A DNA stretch of 64,000 bases, taken from NCBI RefSeq assembly GCF_000153465.1, contig NZ_CH672387.1, forward strand, positions 2,023,903-2,087,902, given 5' to 3'. This DNA comes from Aurantimonas manganoxydans SI85-9A1. Its GTDB lineage: Bacteria > Pseudomonadota > Alphaproteobacteria > Rhizobiales > Rhizobiaceae. Made by a program: the position numbers and the translations under genes. Positions 8,980-18,224 of this stretch are shown here, piece by piece (the stretch's first letter is position 1; each line of letters opens with the position of its first letter). Below the pieces are notes generated by a model. That model was not told where the DNA came from, did not search any database, and saw nothing but the letters and a program-made list of their open reading frames with translations.

Positions 8980-9366
8980 CTATTCCTGTTCCTGCGGGGT
9001 CCCGGCCTCCATCCCGCGACGCACCTCGTCGCGCAGTTCATCGGTCATTTCCTTCGCCGCGCAGGTCCGCGTGGGGCTGATGACCTCCTGCTGCGCGAGG
9101 TCCTCGCGTGAGATCGGGCAGACCTTGCCGGCGAGTTCTGGCGTCACCGAGATGGTCAGTGGCAGCTCGGACACCTTGATGCCGAGATCCGTCGCCAGCG
9201 CTGTCTTCAGGTCCCAGTCGCCGAGCGACACTTCGACGAATTCCGAACCGGGTTCGCCATCGAGCGCGGGCGCCTCGGTCTGCGCGGCGGCGGGATATTG
9301 CAGCGCGGCCGCCATCGCGCCTGCCAGAAGCAGGGCCAAGGGTGTCGACGCGATCCGGTGATACAT
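8980..9366 (-). CDS. Secreted protein of unknown function, 128 aa
   Basis: Starts with a signal peptide (MYHRIASTPLALLLAG, then AALQYPAAAQ). The mature ~100 residues include the segment SLGDWDLKTALATDLGI and two Cys (KVCPIS, RTCAAKE), likely a periplasmic disulfide. The start at 9366 is supported by GGAG and by the signal peptide. A monocistronic gene with no recognised family. Confidence 0.7.
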   Translation of the reverse strand: MYHRIASTPLALLLAGAMAAALQYPAAAQTEAPALDGEPGSEFVEVSLGDWDLKTALATDLGIKVSELPLTISVTPELAGKVCPISREDLAQQEVISPTRTCAAKEMTDELRDEVRRGMEAGTPQEQE

Positions 9367-9632
9367 TTCGTTGGCTCCAAGACTGCTGCAAGCGGTCGCG
9401 CCGCATGCCTGATTTCCCGCAATCATAGGGTCCAACCGTGACTTTGCCATGGCCGAGGCATCGCGCTCGGCACAAGAGTCCGCCGCACGCCCCGCGATAG
9501 ACATCGGCAATCGCCCGATTTGCCCAGGCGGTCCGACAATATTTCATGGCTGCCATGCCGTTGTGCGTTGCAGCAAAGACGCCTAGCTGTCGGGGCAGGG
9601 AGGTCCAATTCTTCTTCAGAGGGACCAAAGAC

Positions 9633-9980
9633 ATGAAGACTGCAATCGCAACCGCCGCCATCGCCCTGTTCGCATTCGGCGCCGCACAGGCCGAAGAACT
9701 GAAGCCGCTGGCCGGCAAGACCATCGATCTCGGCGGCGTCCAGGGCGCAGCCTACTACACGGTCGAAGGCGAAGATTTCCGCGTCGTGACGACGCTTCAG
9801 GCCGGCGAGACGGGCAGCCCGCTGCGTTTCGTCTCGACGCTGTCGGATGGTGAGACGCTGACCGTTCAGGTTCCGTCCCGCAATGGCGGCACCACCGAGG
9901 ACCTGATGATCACCCGCACGGGCGACGTCCTCGACGTCTCGCCGAAGGCCGATCTGCGCGCCGCTGCCAGCCTTCGCTGA
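9633..9980 (+). CDS. Secreted protein of unknown function, 115 aa
   Basis: Signal peptide MKTAIATAAIALFAFGAAQA followed by a beta-rich mature domain of about 95 residues (YYTVEGEDFRVVTTL, SDGETLTVQVP). AGAGGGA precedes the ATG. Followed by a strong hairpin. Predicted periplasmic; no family recognised. Confidence 0.75.
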   Translation: MKTAIATAAIALFAFGAAQAEELKPLAGKTIDLGGVQGAAYYTVEGEDFRVVTTLQAGETGSPLRFVSTLSDGETLTVQVPSRNGGTTEDLMITRTGDVLDVSPKADLRAAASLR

Positions 9981-10017
9981 CACCGCCAGACCGTACGACC
10001 AGGTTTCAGACGCAGCT

Positions 10018-10044
10018 GCCATGCCGGGGAGACCCCGGCATGGC
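10018..10044 (+). terminator. 12-bp GC-rich hairpin
   Basis: GCCATGCCGGGG pairs perfectly with CCCCGGCATGGC around AGA, 37 bp beyond the 9633-9980 gene. It lacks a U run but is probably its transcription end. Confidence 0.55.
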
Positions 10045-10136
10045 CGTTGACGTTTGGGCCCGCGTCAGGTGGCTCCGGGTGCCGTTGCACCGCGCACGGA
10101 CTTTCCTCGCGGCGAGCGAACTGGCAGGTTCGGGTC

Positions 10137-10814
10137 ATGGCGAATATCGATATCAAGCATGACGATGCGCTGATCATCGTCGACGTACAGAACGACTTCT
10201 GCCGGGGCGGCGCCCTGGCGGTGCTCGACGGCGACAGCGTCTTGGCGCCGATCAACGCGCTGGCTCCGCACTTTCCGGTCGTCGTGCAGACCCAGGACTG
10301 GCACACGCCGGATCACGTCTCCTTTGCGTCCAGCCATCGGCGCAACGCCTTCGAGGTGATCACCTTGCCCTATGGGCCGCAGGTGCTGTGGCCCGATCAC
10401 TGCGTCGTGGGCACAGGCGGCGCGGATTTCCATCCGGCTCTGCATGTCCCCAACGTTCAGATGATCGTCCGCAAGGGTTTCCACCCGTCCGTCGACAGCT
10501 ATTCCGCCTTCGTCGAAGCCGACCATGCTACTCGGACCGGGCTGGCCGGCTATCTGCGCGAGCGCGGCGTCGGCCGGGTCTTCGTCGCGGGCCTGGCGAC
10601 GGATTTCTGCGTCGCGTGGACCGCACTCGACGGGCGCCGGGCCGGCTTCGAGGTGGTCGTCGTGGAGGATGCCTGCCGGTCGATCGATCTCGACGGCTCG
10701 CTGGCGCGGGCCTGGCAGGACCTCGATGCCGCGGGTGTCGGCCGCTGCCAGTCCGACGAGCTTCTCCCCGGTTTGCCGGTGCCCGACGGCGCCGATCGCG
10801 CTTCATCAGCCTGA
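10137..10814 (+). CDS. pncA: Nicotinamidase
   Basis: A 225-aa isochorismatase-fold hydrolase that deamidates nicotinamide to nicotinate for NAD recycling. The catalytic Asp is in VDVQNDFCRGG (about D16), metal ligands are in TQDWHTPDHVSFASSH, the catalytic Lys is in IVRKGFHPSVDSYSAF and the nucleophile Cys is in GLATDFCVAWT. The start at ATG 10137 gives the normal family N-terminus. Confidence 0.94.
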   Translation: MANIDIKHDDALIIVDVQNDFCRGGALAVLDGDSVLAPINALAPHFPVVVQTQDWHTPDHVSFASSHRRNAFEVITLPYGPQVLWPDHCVVGTGGADFHPALHVPNVQMIVRKGFHPSVDSYSAFVEADHATRTGLAGYLRERGVGRVFVAGLATDFCVAWTALDGRRAGFEVVVVEDACRSIDLDGSLARAWQDLDAAGVGRCQSDELLPGLPVPDGADRASSA

Positions 10815-10881
10815 CTTGGCATTTGATCGTGCCGCGACTTGCGGTATCGATGGCCACCGTCATCAGCAGGAAGCGTGTTCC

Positions 10882-11580
10882 GTGAGCCAAACCTCAACCA
10901 ACGAAGTCTTTCGCAAGATCGCCACCGCGACGATCACCACGATCCTCCTGAAGAAGGGTCTGCGCAATGTCTGGCTGCGCGGCCCGATGCCGATGGAAGA
11001 CGGCATGGAGCGGATCGTCGGCCGCGCCTTCACGCTGCGCTTCGTGCCGGCGCGCGAGGACCTGGCGACGCCGGAATCCTGGTCGTCGCCCAATTCCACC
11101 CGCGGCGCCATCGAGGCGATGCCGGACGGCTGCATCGCCGTGGTCGATGCCATGAGCGTCGATGACGCCGGCATCTTCGGCGACATCCTGTGTGCCCGGA
11201 TGGTGAAGAAGGGCGTCGCCGCCCTCGTCACCGACGGCGTCGTGCGCGATCTCGCCGGCGTGCGCGGCACCGGCCTGCCGGTGTGGTGCGCGGGCGTGGC
11301 CGCGCCGCCCTCGGTGGCCGGGCTGACCTTCGTCGGCTGGCAGGAGCCGATCGCCTGCGGCGGCGTCGCGGTGTTCCCGGACGATCTGATCGTGGCGGAC
11401 GACGATGGCGCCGTGGTGATTCCCGCCGCGCTGGTCGACGAGGTGCGCGATGCCTGCGTCGAGCAGGAAGAGCTGGAAGCCTGGATCATGACCGAGGTCG
11501 ATCGCGGCGTTGCGCTGCCGGGTCTCTATCCGCCGAATGCGGAAACCCGCGAGCGCTACGAGAAGAGCCGCGGCCGCTAA
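10882..11580 (+). CDS. RraA-like / HMG aldolase-fold protein
   Basis: A 232-aa protein of the RraA-MenG-like superfamily, with the signature region GDILCARMVKKGVAALVTDG then VVRD, which in related HMG/CHA aldolases binds the divalent metal and pyruvate. The start is a GTG at 10882 after AGGAAG. The family includes 4-hydroxy-4-methyl-2-oxoglutarate aldolases, oxaloacetate decarboxylases and RNase E inhibitors; the specific activity cannot be told here. It is followed by a terminator shared with the convergent gene. Confidence 0.82.
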   Translation: MSQTSTNEVFRKIATATITTILLKKGLRNVWLRGPMPMEDGMERIVGRAFTLRFVPAREDLATPESWSSPNSTRGAIEAMPDGCIAVVDAMSVDDAGIFGDILCARMVKKGVAALVTDGVVRDLAGVRGTGLPVWCAGVAAPPSVAGLTFVGWQEPIACGGVAVFPDDLIVADDDGAVVIPAALVDEVRDACVEQEELEAWIMTEVDRGVALPGLYPPNAETRERYEKSRGR

Positions 11581-11610
11581 GGCTCAGCGCGACTCGTCAG
11601 AACACAAAAG

Positions 11611-11632
11611 GGGCGGCGCCGCAGCGCCGCCC
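11611..11632. terminator. Bidirectional terminator
   Basis: GGGCGGCGC (11611-11619) pairs perfectly with GCGCCGCCC (11624-11632). It is followed by TTCTTC on the plus strand and by CTTTTGTGTT on the minus strand, and lies between two convergent genes. Confidence 0.75.
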
Positions 11633-11660
11633 TTCTTCATGTCCGATCTGTCTGGCCGGC

Positions 11661-11882
11661 CTAGGCGTCGTCAGCCTTGCTATCGCCATCGACCTCGACC
11701 GTCTCGGCTGGGCGCCGCTCGATTTCGCCGCCCAGCCGGTCGACGCTGCCTGGGCGATCGAAGGCGTTGTCCTGCGAGGGCCGCGCCTTCGGCGCGTTCT
11801 GGCGGTAGCTGACGTCCTGGTCGCGATCCTGGGCGTCGGGATTGTTCTGCTGGTTGTCGAACCTGTCCGGTACATTGCTCAT
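11661..11882 (-). CDS. Small hydrophilic protein, 73 aa
   Basis: A charged, Asn/Gln/Asp-rich protein ([20 protein letters not shown]...) with no hydrophobic core, probably disordered. The start is well supported by GGGAG upstream. It ends just before the bidirectional terminator. Function unknown. Confidence 0.62.
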   Translation of the reverse strand: MSNVPDRFDNQQNNPDAQDRDQDVSYRQNAPKARPSQDNAFDRPGSVDRLGGEIERRPAETVEVDGDSKADDA

Positions 11883-12007
11883 GTGACACTCCCGTGCGTT
11901 GCGGCGGCAGCGCCCCTATATGGGAGCCAGCCGATCCGTTCGGGGGGCAATCCGCTGCGGCGGGCTTCGTTCCCGGCGGACCGGACCAGACACGGAAGGA
12001 TATCGAC

Positions 12008-12415
12008 ATGGACGCCAAGACCTACCCCGTCACACGCACCGATGCCGAGTGGCGCGCGATGCTGTCGCCGGAACAGTATCAGGTGATGCGCGGCCACGGG
12101 ACGGAGCGCCCAGGCAGCTGCGCCCTGCTGCACGAGAAGCGGCCGGGGACCTTCACCTGCGCCGGCTGCGGGCAGCCGCTGTTTATCGCCGGCCAGAAAT
12201 TTGAAAGCGGCACCGGTTGGCCGTCCTTCGATACGCCAGTCGAGGGCGCCGTCGAGACCACCGAGGATCGCAGCCACGGCATGGTCCGCACCGAGTGCCA
12301 TTGCAGCCAGTGCGGCAGCCATCTCGGACATGTCTTCCCGGACGGTCCGCCGCCGACGGGTCTGCGCTACTGCATCAACGGCGTCGCCATGGAATTCGAG
12401 CCCGACGCCGCCTGA
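12008..12415 (+). CDS. msrB: Peptide methionine (R)-S-oxide reductase
   Basis: A 135-aa MsrB that repairs methionine-R-sulfoxide in proteins. Zinc ligands are C51 and C54 (CAGC) and C99 and C102 (CSQC); the catalytic Cys is C122 in RYCIN. GGAAGGAT precedes the ATG. No signal peptide, so cytosolic. Confidence 0.96.
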   Translation: MDAKTYPVTRTDAEWRAMLSPEQYQVMRGHGTERPGSCALLHEKRPGTFTCAGCGQPLFIAGQKFESGTGWPSFDTPVEGAVETTEDRSHGMVRTECHCSQCGSHLGHVFPDGPPPTGLRYCINGVAMEFEPDAA

Positions 12416-12453
12416 TCGGGACCGCCACGCACCGGTGATCCAGGTGCGTGGCG

Positions 12454-12612
12454 TCATCTGTCGCCCGGTGGCGTGTCGTCGTCGGCGAGAATGCGCCATG
12501 CCGCGCCGTCGAGATCCTCGTACTGGCGGGTGCGGACGGTCCACAGGAAGGCCGCGAGACCGACCAGCCCGAGCAGAAGCGCGATCGGCACGAGGATCAG
12601 CAGGATATTCAT
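12454..12612 (-). CDS. ccoS: cbb3 oxidase assembly protein CcoS
   Basis: A 52-aa single-span membrane protein (MNILLILVPIALLLGLVGLA... then WTVRTRQYEDLDGAAWRIL), the typical CcoS pattern including the conserved QYEDLDG region. Needed for cofactor insertion into cbb3 oxidase. Its ATG overlaps the ccoI stop (ATGA); last gene of ccoGHIS. Confidence 0.93.
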   Translation of the reverse strand: MNILLILVPIALLLGLVGLAAFLWTVRTRQYEDLDGAAWRILADDDTPPGDR

Positions 12613-14918
12613 GCCGTTGCCTCGGCAGCCGGCTCGAACGCCGGTGACCGGCTTTCGGCGACCGGCTGCGCCGACGTTCCCGCCTTGCCGTCGAAACTGC
12701 CTCCCGACAGTCGCAGGCTGTTGGCCACCACCACAATCGACGACGCCGACATGGCGATTGCCGCCACGAGCGGCGTGACCAGGCCCGCCATGGCCAGCGG
12801 CACGGCGATGCAATTATAGGCGATCGCCAGTCCGAAATTCTGCCGCACCAGCCGCTTTGCGCGCAGCGCGATGCCATGGGCGAAGGGCACGCTGCGCAGG
12901 CTGTCGCGGGTGAAGACGAAATCGGCGGCGAGCCGCCCGGCATCACAGGCGGAGGCCGGGGCCATGGAGACATCGGCGGCGGCCAGGCTCGGCGCGTCGT
13001 TGAGGCCGTCACCCACCATCAGGACATGGGCACCGCCTGCCTGAAGCGCGCGGATCCGGTCGATCTTTGCCGCCGGCGACTGGCCGGCTGCTGCATGGCC
13101 GATCCCCAGTTCGCCCGCCACCCGGCGCACCCCCAACTCGCCGTCGCCCGACAGCAGTTCGGTGGCCAGTCCGGCCGATCGCAGGGCTTCAAGGGCCTCA
13201 TGCGCGCCGGTCCGCAGCGATTCCCCGAGCACGAAATTCGCCGTTGTCTGCCCCTCGATGGCGAAGCCGACACCCTCCGTGGCGGTCGAGGCCTGTCCCG
13301 CGATTTCGCCGACCCAGTCCGGCCGTCCGAGCTGGACGCGGCGACCCTGCCAGATGGCGGCGATGCCGCATCCCGGCCATTCCCGGATATCATCGAGCTC
13401 CGCCATAGAACCGCTTCCCAAATAGTGCCGGAGCGCGAGCGAGGCGGGGTGGTTCGAGCGGCCGGCGAGGGCGCGCGCCACGTCGCGGAAGGTTGCGGGC
13501 ATGTTCGACGCGGCGACGTGGGGCGTGCCCGTCGTCAGGGTCCCGGTCTTGTCAAACAGCACCGTGTCGATCTCGGCCAAGCGCTCGAGCCCCGTGCCGT
13601 CCTTCATCAGGATGCCCGCCTCGAAGAGACGCGCGGCGCCGATGACATGCACCACCGGGACGGCGAGCCCGAGAGCGCAGGGGCAGGTGACGATCAGAAC
13701 CGCGATCGCCGCATAGAGCGCCTGATACCAGTCGCCGCCCGTCGCGATCAGCCAGAGGAGGAACGTCGCCGCGGCGAGGAGATGGACCGCCGGCGCGTAG
13801 ATCCGCGCCATCCGGTCGGCCACGCGCACATAGCGTCCGCGACCGGTCTCGGCCGCTTCCATCATGCGGACGATCTCGGCGAGGAAGGAATCGTCCGCGC
13901 TCGTGAGCGCCTCGACCTCCAGGGCGCCCGACAGGTTGAGGGTGCCCGCCTCGACCCGGGCGCCCGGCGCGACGGCGAATGGCGCGCTTTCGCCGGTGAC
14001 GAGCGAGCGGTCGAGTTCGCTGCGGCCCGTGAGGACCATCGCATCGACCGGCATCCGTTCGCCGGCGGCGACGCGCAGGACCATGCCGGGCTGCACCTCG
14101 TCGAGGGGCACGTAGCGGGTTTCGCCATCGGCGAGCAGCGTCGCGCCGCGTGCGGCCAGTCGCGAGATAGCGACGACGGCGCTGCGGGCGCGCTCGCGCA
14201 TGCGCTGGTCGAGATACCGGCCCACCAGCAGAAAGAAGATCAGCGTCACGGCCGCGTCGAAATAGGCTTCGGCGCCGCCGTTCAGGCTCTCGTAGAGACT
14301 CATGGCGAGGGCCAGGAGGACAGCCAGCGAGATCGGGACATCCATGTTCAGCCGCCCGACACGCAGCGCCGAGACGGCCGAGCGGAAGAAAGGCTGGCCG
14401 GCGAACGCCACGGTCGGTACCGCGATCAGGGCCGAGACGAGGTGGAAGAGATCCCGCGTCGCGGCATCAGCCCCGGACCAGACGGAGACCGACAGGAGCA
14501 TGATGTTGGCCGCACCGAATCCGGCGATCGCCAGCGCGGTCAGCAGGCGTGTCGATTCGCGCCGGGTGCCCAAGGTTTCGAGGTCACCGAGATCGACCGG
14601 CGTGCCGGGATAGCCCAGCGCATCCAATGCGTTGGCGATGACGCCCGGTGAGATGTCGGCGGAACGTGTGACCACGGTCACGCGGCGGAGCGTCAGATTG
14701 ACCCGAACCGAGACGATGCCGGGCAGGGGCTTCAGGGCGGTTTCGATGGCCGACAGGCAGGCGCCGCAGCGAATGCCGGGCACTGACAGGACATAGGTCA
14801 CCGTGCCGTCCGGTGCCTGCCGCCCGGCATGGCGCAGTTCCTCGGTCCGCGCATCGACGGGGCCGGCGACGTCGCTCAGGTCGGCGGGGAGCGTGAAAGC
14901 GGTGCCGCAGCAGCTCAT
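12609..14918 (-). CDS. ccoI: Copper-translocating P-type ATPase CcoI (FixI)
   Basis: A 769-aa P1B ATPase that delivers copper for cbb3 oxidase assembly. It has an N-terminal CC pair (residues 3-4), an HMA domain with CGAC at 51-54, TGES at 308-311, the membrane copper site CPC at 412-414 and the phosphorylation motif DKTGTLT at 456-462, followed by GDGLNDAPSLAAAD. Membership of ccoGHIS argues for a biogenesis role rather than detoxification. Confidence 0.95.
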   Translation of the reverse strand: MSCCGTAFTLPADLSDVAGPVDARTEELRHAGRQAPDGTVTYVLSVPGIRCGACLSAIETALKPLPGIVSVRVNLTLRRVTVVTRSADISPGVIANALDALGYPGTPVDLGDLETLGTRRESTRLLTALAIAGFGAANIMLLSVSVWSGADAATRDLFHLVSALIAVPTVAFAGQPFFRSAVSALRVGRLNMDVPISLAVLLALAMSLYESLNGGAEAYFDAAVTLIFFLLVGRYLDQRMRERARSAVVAISRLAARGATLLADGETRYVPLDEVQPGMVLRVAAGERMPVDAMVLTGRSELDRSLVTGESAPFAVAPGARVEAGTLNLSGALEVEALTSADDSFLAEIVRMMEAAETGRGRYVRVADRMARIYAPAVHLLAAATFLLWLIATGGDWYQALYAAIAVLIVTCPCALGLAVPVVHVIGAARLFEAGILMKDGTGLERLAEIDTVLFDKTGTLTTGTPHVAASNMPATFRDVARALAGRSNHPASLALRHYLGSGSMAELDDIREWPGCGIAAIWQGRRVQLGRPDWVGEIAGQASTATEGVGFAIEGQTTANFVLGESLRTGAHEALEALRSAGLATELLSGDGELGVRRVAGELGIGHAAAGQSPAAKIDRIRALQAGGAHVLMVGDGLNDAPSLAAADVSMAPASACDAGRLAADFVFTRDSLRSVPFAHGIALRAKRLVRQNFGLAIAYNCIAVPLAMAGLVTPLVAAIAMSASSIVVVANSLRLSGGSFDGKAGTSAQPVAESRSPAFEPAAEATA

Positions 14919-14928
14919 GATCGTGCGC

Positions 14929-15411
14929 TCACTTGACCACGAAGCGGATGGCGCTTTGCCAGGGCTTTTCGCCGGTCGCCTCGACCCGGACCTGTGCCTC
15001 CCAGATCCCCGGCGCCAGATCGGTGGTCACGCCGTAGCCACCGGAGCGCAACGGCGCGAGGCGCACGGTCCGGTCGTCGCGCTCGGTGGCGGGGCGTCCA
15101 ATGGTGGCTGCGACCAGCGCGCCGGGCAGGGGCCGGGACGCGGCATCGCGCAGATCGACCTGGAAGACACCGTCGGAATACGCCGTCGTCGCCGTCCAGC
15201 CGCGCCCCGCCTGGGCGGTGCGTTCGGCTGTCAGCTCGTTGAAATGCTGGCTCGCAATGTAGCTGTTCTCGACGACAAGGCCGCTCCAGCTCGTGTTGGC
15301 GAAGACGGCCAGGGTCAGATTGACCGAGATGATAGTGCCGAAGAACAGCGCCATGACGCCGATCATGTGCAGGCCGGTGAATTTTTCAGGACGAAACACG
15401 CGACGTAGCAT
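14929..15411 (-). CDS. ccoH: cbb3 assembly protein CcoH (FixH)
   Basis: A 160-aa FixH-family protein with one N-terminal membrane helix (GLHMIGVMALFFGTIISVNL) and a periplasmic beta domain. It starts 3 bp after the ccoG stop and ends 10 bp before ccoI. It is thought to help assemble the oxidase and work with CcoI. Confidence 0.93.
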   Translation of the reverse strand: MLRRVFRPEKFTGLHMIGVMALFFGTIISVNLTLAVFANTSWSGLVVENSYIASQHFNELTAERTAQAGRGWTATTAYSDGVFQVDLRDAASRPLPGALVAATIGRPATERDDRTVRLAPLRSGGYGVTTDLAPGIWEAQVRVEATGEKPWQSAIRFVVK

Positions 15412-15414
15412 GGG

Positions 15415-16968
15415 TCAGTTCCCCGTCTCGAAGATTGCGGAATAGCTGTCGGTCTCGCCCGCGACCGGATCGGTGACCACGAAGCGGAAGCTGGTCTCGC
15501 CCGCCTGCAGCGCGCTCGCCGGCTGGGCGACGAAGACCCGCAGGGCGCGAAGCTGGTCCGGCGCGACGGGGATGTCGAAGCTCCGGGCAGCCGGCGCATC
15601 GATGTCGGCAATGGTCATCGTCGCCTCCGGCAGGCCTTCGAGCGCGAGCCCGATGGTGCGCGGCTGCGGCAGCATGTTGAGCAGCTTCACGGTGTAGCCG
15701 TTGCGGATCGACCCGTCGGCGAGGGTGACGGCGACCGGGTTGCGATCGTGCTGGACGTTGATCTCCAGACGGTCGCGGGACAGGAGGGCGATGGTCAGCC
15801 CGACGCCGATTGCCGACCACATGGCCAGGTAGATCAGCGTCCGGGTGCGCAGAATGATCCGCCAGTCGAAGTGCCGCAGCCCGGCGATGAAGCGGCCCGC
15901 ACTGTCGCGCACACGGGACGGGTCGATGGCACCGGTCGCCGGATCCGTGGCGGCAGCCATGTTGGCGTTGTAGTCGCTGAGCGTCGCGTAGGAGATCAGG
16001 CCGCGCTCGCGTCCCAGCCGGTCCATGACGCCATCGCAGGCGTCGATGCACAGGGCGCAGGTGATGCAGGCCATCTGCTGGCCGTCGCGGATGTCGATGC
16101 CCATCGGGCAGACCGCGACGCAGGCATTGCAGTCAACGCAGTCACCGGCCGGCAAGCCCGCCGCCGCGGCCTTCTTGGCGCCGCGGGTCCGCGGCTCGCC
16201 GCGCCAGTCATTGTAGGTGACGGTGAGCGAATCCTCGTCGAGCATCGCCGCCTGGATGCGCGGCCAGGGACACATGTAGATGCAGACCTGCTCGCGCATC
16301 AGTCCGCCGAAGACGTAGGTGGTGGCGGTCAGAAGGGCGACGGTGGCATAGGCGATGAACGGCGCCTCGCCGGTGAGGAAGCTCATCAACAGGCTCGGGG
16401 CGTCGGCGAAGTAGAAGATCCAGGCGCCGCCGGTCGCCACGGCGACGACGATCCAGGTGGCATGCTTCAGGACCCGCTTGCGCAGCTTGTCGACGCTCCA
16501 GGGCGCGTTGTCGAGCTTGATGCGGGCATTGCGGTCGCCCTCGAAGAAGCGCTCGATGACGAGGAACAGGTCGGTCCAGACCGTCTGCGGGCAGGTGTAG
16601 CCGCACCAGGCCCGGCCGACGGCGGAGGTGACCAGGAACAGACCGACGCCGGCCATCACCAGCAACCCGGCGACGAAGAAGAACTCCTGCGGCCAGATCT
16701 CGATGAAGAAGAAATAGAAGCGGCGGTTGGCCATGTCGATCAGGACGGCCTGATCGGGCGCGTAGGGACCACGATCCCAGCGCAGCCACGGCGTGACGTA
16801 ATAGATGCTGAGGGTGATCGCCATGATCAGCCATTTCAGCCGGCGAAACTGCCCCTCGGTGCGCTTGGGAAAGATCTTCTCGCGCTTGGCGTAAAGCGGC
16901 TGGTCCTGCCTGCCGGCGGCGTTGACGGCTTCGACGTCGAGGCGTTCGATGTCGGGCTGATGCAGCAT
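15415..16968 (-). CDS. ccoG: cbb3 assembly ferredoxin-like protein CcoG (FixG)
   Basis: A 517-aa polytopic membrane protein with two 4Fe-4S clusters ligated by C277/C280/C283/C287 and C301/C304/C307/C311. Membrane Cys motifs CGYTC (about 122-126) and CIYMCPW are family features. The family is implicated in copper reduction for cbb3 assembly. The start at 16968 excludes a longer frame that would run through the FNR-type site. First gene of ccoGHIS. Confidence 0.95.
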   Translation of the reverse strand: MLHQPDIERLDVEAVNAAGRQDQPLYAKREKIFPKRTEGQFRRLKWLIMAITLSIYYVTPWLRWDRGPYAPDQAVLIDMANRRFYFFFIEIWPQEFFFVAGLLVMAGVGLFLVTSAVGRAWCGYTCPQTVWTDLFLVIERFFEGDRNARIKLDNAPWSVDKLRKRVLKHATWIVVAVATGGAWIFYFADAPSLLMSFLTGEAPFIAYATVALLTATTYVFGGLMREQVCIYMCPWPRIQAAMLDEDSLTVTYNDWRGEPRTRGAKKAAAAGLPAGDCVDCNACVAVCPMGIDIRDGQQMACITCALCIDACDGVMDRLGRERGLISYATLSDYNANMAAATDPATGAIDPSRVRDSAGRFIAGLRHFDWRIILRTRTLIYLAMWSAIGVGLTIALLSRDRLEINVQHDRNPVAVTLADGSIRNGYTVKLLNMLPQPRTIGLALEGLPEATMTIADIDAPAARSFDIPVAPDQLRALRVFVAQPASALQAGETSFRFVVTDPVAGETDSYSAIFETGN

Positions 16969-17040
16969 GGTCTCTCTCGACGTTCGGCGGGCACCGCGGC
17001 GCGGCATCCGTGTCGATAGACCCGCCCCGGCGGACCGGCC

Positions 17041-17054
17041 TTGATCTGCATCAA
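17041..17054. promoter_or_regulatory. FNR/FixK-type site upstream of ccoG
   Basis: TTGATCTGCATCAA is a perfect TTGAT-N4-ATCAA palindrome, 72 bp upstream of the ccoG ATG, as expected for oxygen-responsive activation by an FNR/FixK/AadR-type protein. No such regulator is encoded in the window. Confidence 0.85.
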
Positions 17055-17118
17055 CGCCCGGCGGTGCGCGGGTGCGTCGCAGGAGCGCAGCATCGTCGAC
17101 GGCCTTGCCGGCAAGACG

Positions 17119-17146
17119 AAGCCCCCGGCTGGCGGGCCGGGGGCTT
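17119..17146 (-). terminator. 11-bp hairpin after ccoP
   Basis: AAGCCCCCGGC (17119-17129) pairs perfectly with GCCGGGGGCTT (17136-17146), 36 bp beyond the ccoP stop and ahead of the ccoG promoter, so it separates the two transcription units. Confidence 0.65.
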
Positions 17147-17182
17147 TGGTCGCGACCTCCCTCGCGACCGGGCGGCGGGATC

Positions 17183-18055
17183 CTATTCGCCGCCGCCGAG
17201 GCTGTGGACGTAGACCGCGAGTTCCTTGATCGCGGTGTCGCCGAGGCGCTCGCCCCAGGCCGGCATGACGCCATGGCGCGGCCGGCTGACCTGCGTCGCG
17301 ATGGCGGTCGCGTCCCGTCCGTAGAGCCAAATCGCGTCGTTGAGCGCGGGCGCGCCGACCTCCTTCATGCCTTCGCCCGTCTCGCCATGGCAGAAGACGC
17401 AGTTCTGCGCGTAGATGTCGGCACCGCGCGTGGCGGCTTCGGGCTCGTCGTCGCGTCCGGTCAGCGACAGGACATATTGCGCGACGTCGCCGATCTGGTC
17501 GCGATCGAGAATGCCGTCGCGCCCGAAGGCCGGCATGTCGGCGACACGGGTGTCGGGGTCCGGCGCATAGCGGATGCCGTGCTGCAGCGTGACGGCGATC
17601 TCCTCGAGCGAGCCGCCCCAGATCCAGGCGTCGTCATTAAGGTTCGGATAGCCCGGACCACCGGCTGCCCCGGAGCCATGGCACTGAACGCAATTGACCT
17701 TGTAGGCCGCTTCGCCGGCGGCGATCGCAAAGGGGCGCAGCTCCGGATCGGCGGCGATGGCCGCCACGTCCGACGTGCGGATCGCCGCGATCCGGTCGGC
17801 ATTGGCCATCTCCAGCGCGGACATCTCGGTGCGCAGATCCGCACGGCTCGACCAGCCGAGCAGGCCCGTCGTCGCCGAATTGACCAGCGGCCAGGCCGGA
17901 TAGAGCACCGTATAGACGGCCGCGTAGGCGATGCAGGCGTAGAAGGTCCACAGCCACCAGCGCGGCAGCGGGTTGTTGAGCTCCTTGATGCCGTCCCAGG
18001 AATGGCCGGTCGTCTCGATGCCGCTGACGTCGTCGATGTCCTTGTGATCGCTCAT
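17183..18055 (-). CDS. ccoP: cbb3 oxidase subunit III, dihaem cytochrome c
   Basis: A 290-aa protein with an N-terminal membrane helix (about residues 33-55) and two cytochrome c domains with haem motifs C122-VQ-CH and C218-VF-CH. It passes electrons from soluble or membrane cytochrome c to CcoO/CcoN in the periplasm. Starts 3 bp after the ccoQ stop. Confidence 0.97.
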   Translation of the reverse strand: MSDHKDIDDVSGIETTGHSWDGIKELNNPLPRWWLWTFYACIAYAAVYTVLYPAWPLVNSATTGLLGWSSRADLRTEMSALEMANADRIAAIRTSDVAAIAADPELRPFAIAAGEAAYKVNCVQCHGSGAAGGPGYPNLNDDAWIWGGSLEEIAVTLQHGIRYAPDPDTRVADMPAFGRDGILDRDQIGDVAQYVLSLTGRDDEPEAATRGADIYAQNCVFCHGETGEGMKEVGAPALNDAIWLYGRDATAIATQVSRPRHGVMPAWGERLGDTAIKELAVYVHSLGGGE

Positions 18056-18058
18056 CGG

Positions 18059-18214
18059 TCAGTCCTCGCTGAAGGGGATGCTGGCGGCATCGTCCGCGGC
18101 GCGCTTGGCGCCCGGCCGCAGGACCCAGGCAAGAACGCCGAGGAAGAACAGCGTCAGGGCAAGGAGCGCCCAACTGTCGGCGAAGGCACGCATGCTGTGG
18201 TAGTCGAAATCCAT
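18059..18214 (-). CDS. ccoQ: cbb3 oxidase subunit CcoQ
   Basis: A 51-aa single-span membrane protein (MDFDYHSMRAFADSWALLAL...) between ccoO and ccoP, the standard CcoQ position, size and sequence. AGGAG lies upstream of the ATG. Stabilises the oxidase. Confidence 0.95.
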   Translation of the reverse strand: MDFDYHSMRAFADSWALLALTLFFLGVLAWVLRPGAKRAADDAASIPFSED

Positions 18215-18224
18215 CCGGAGGCTC

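Noticed and set aside
12876-14651. A 591-codon plus-strand frame opposite ccoI
   Set aside because: Antisense shadow of ccoI, with no ribosome site and no known domain. Similar long frames opposite matB, the mat transporter genes, ccoG, ccoN, eptA, ade and the LacI gene were rejected for the same reason.
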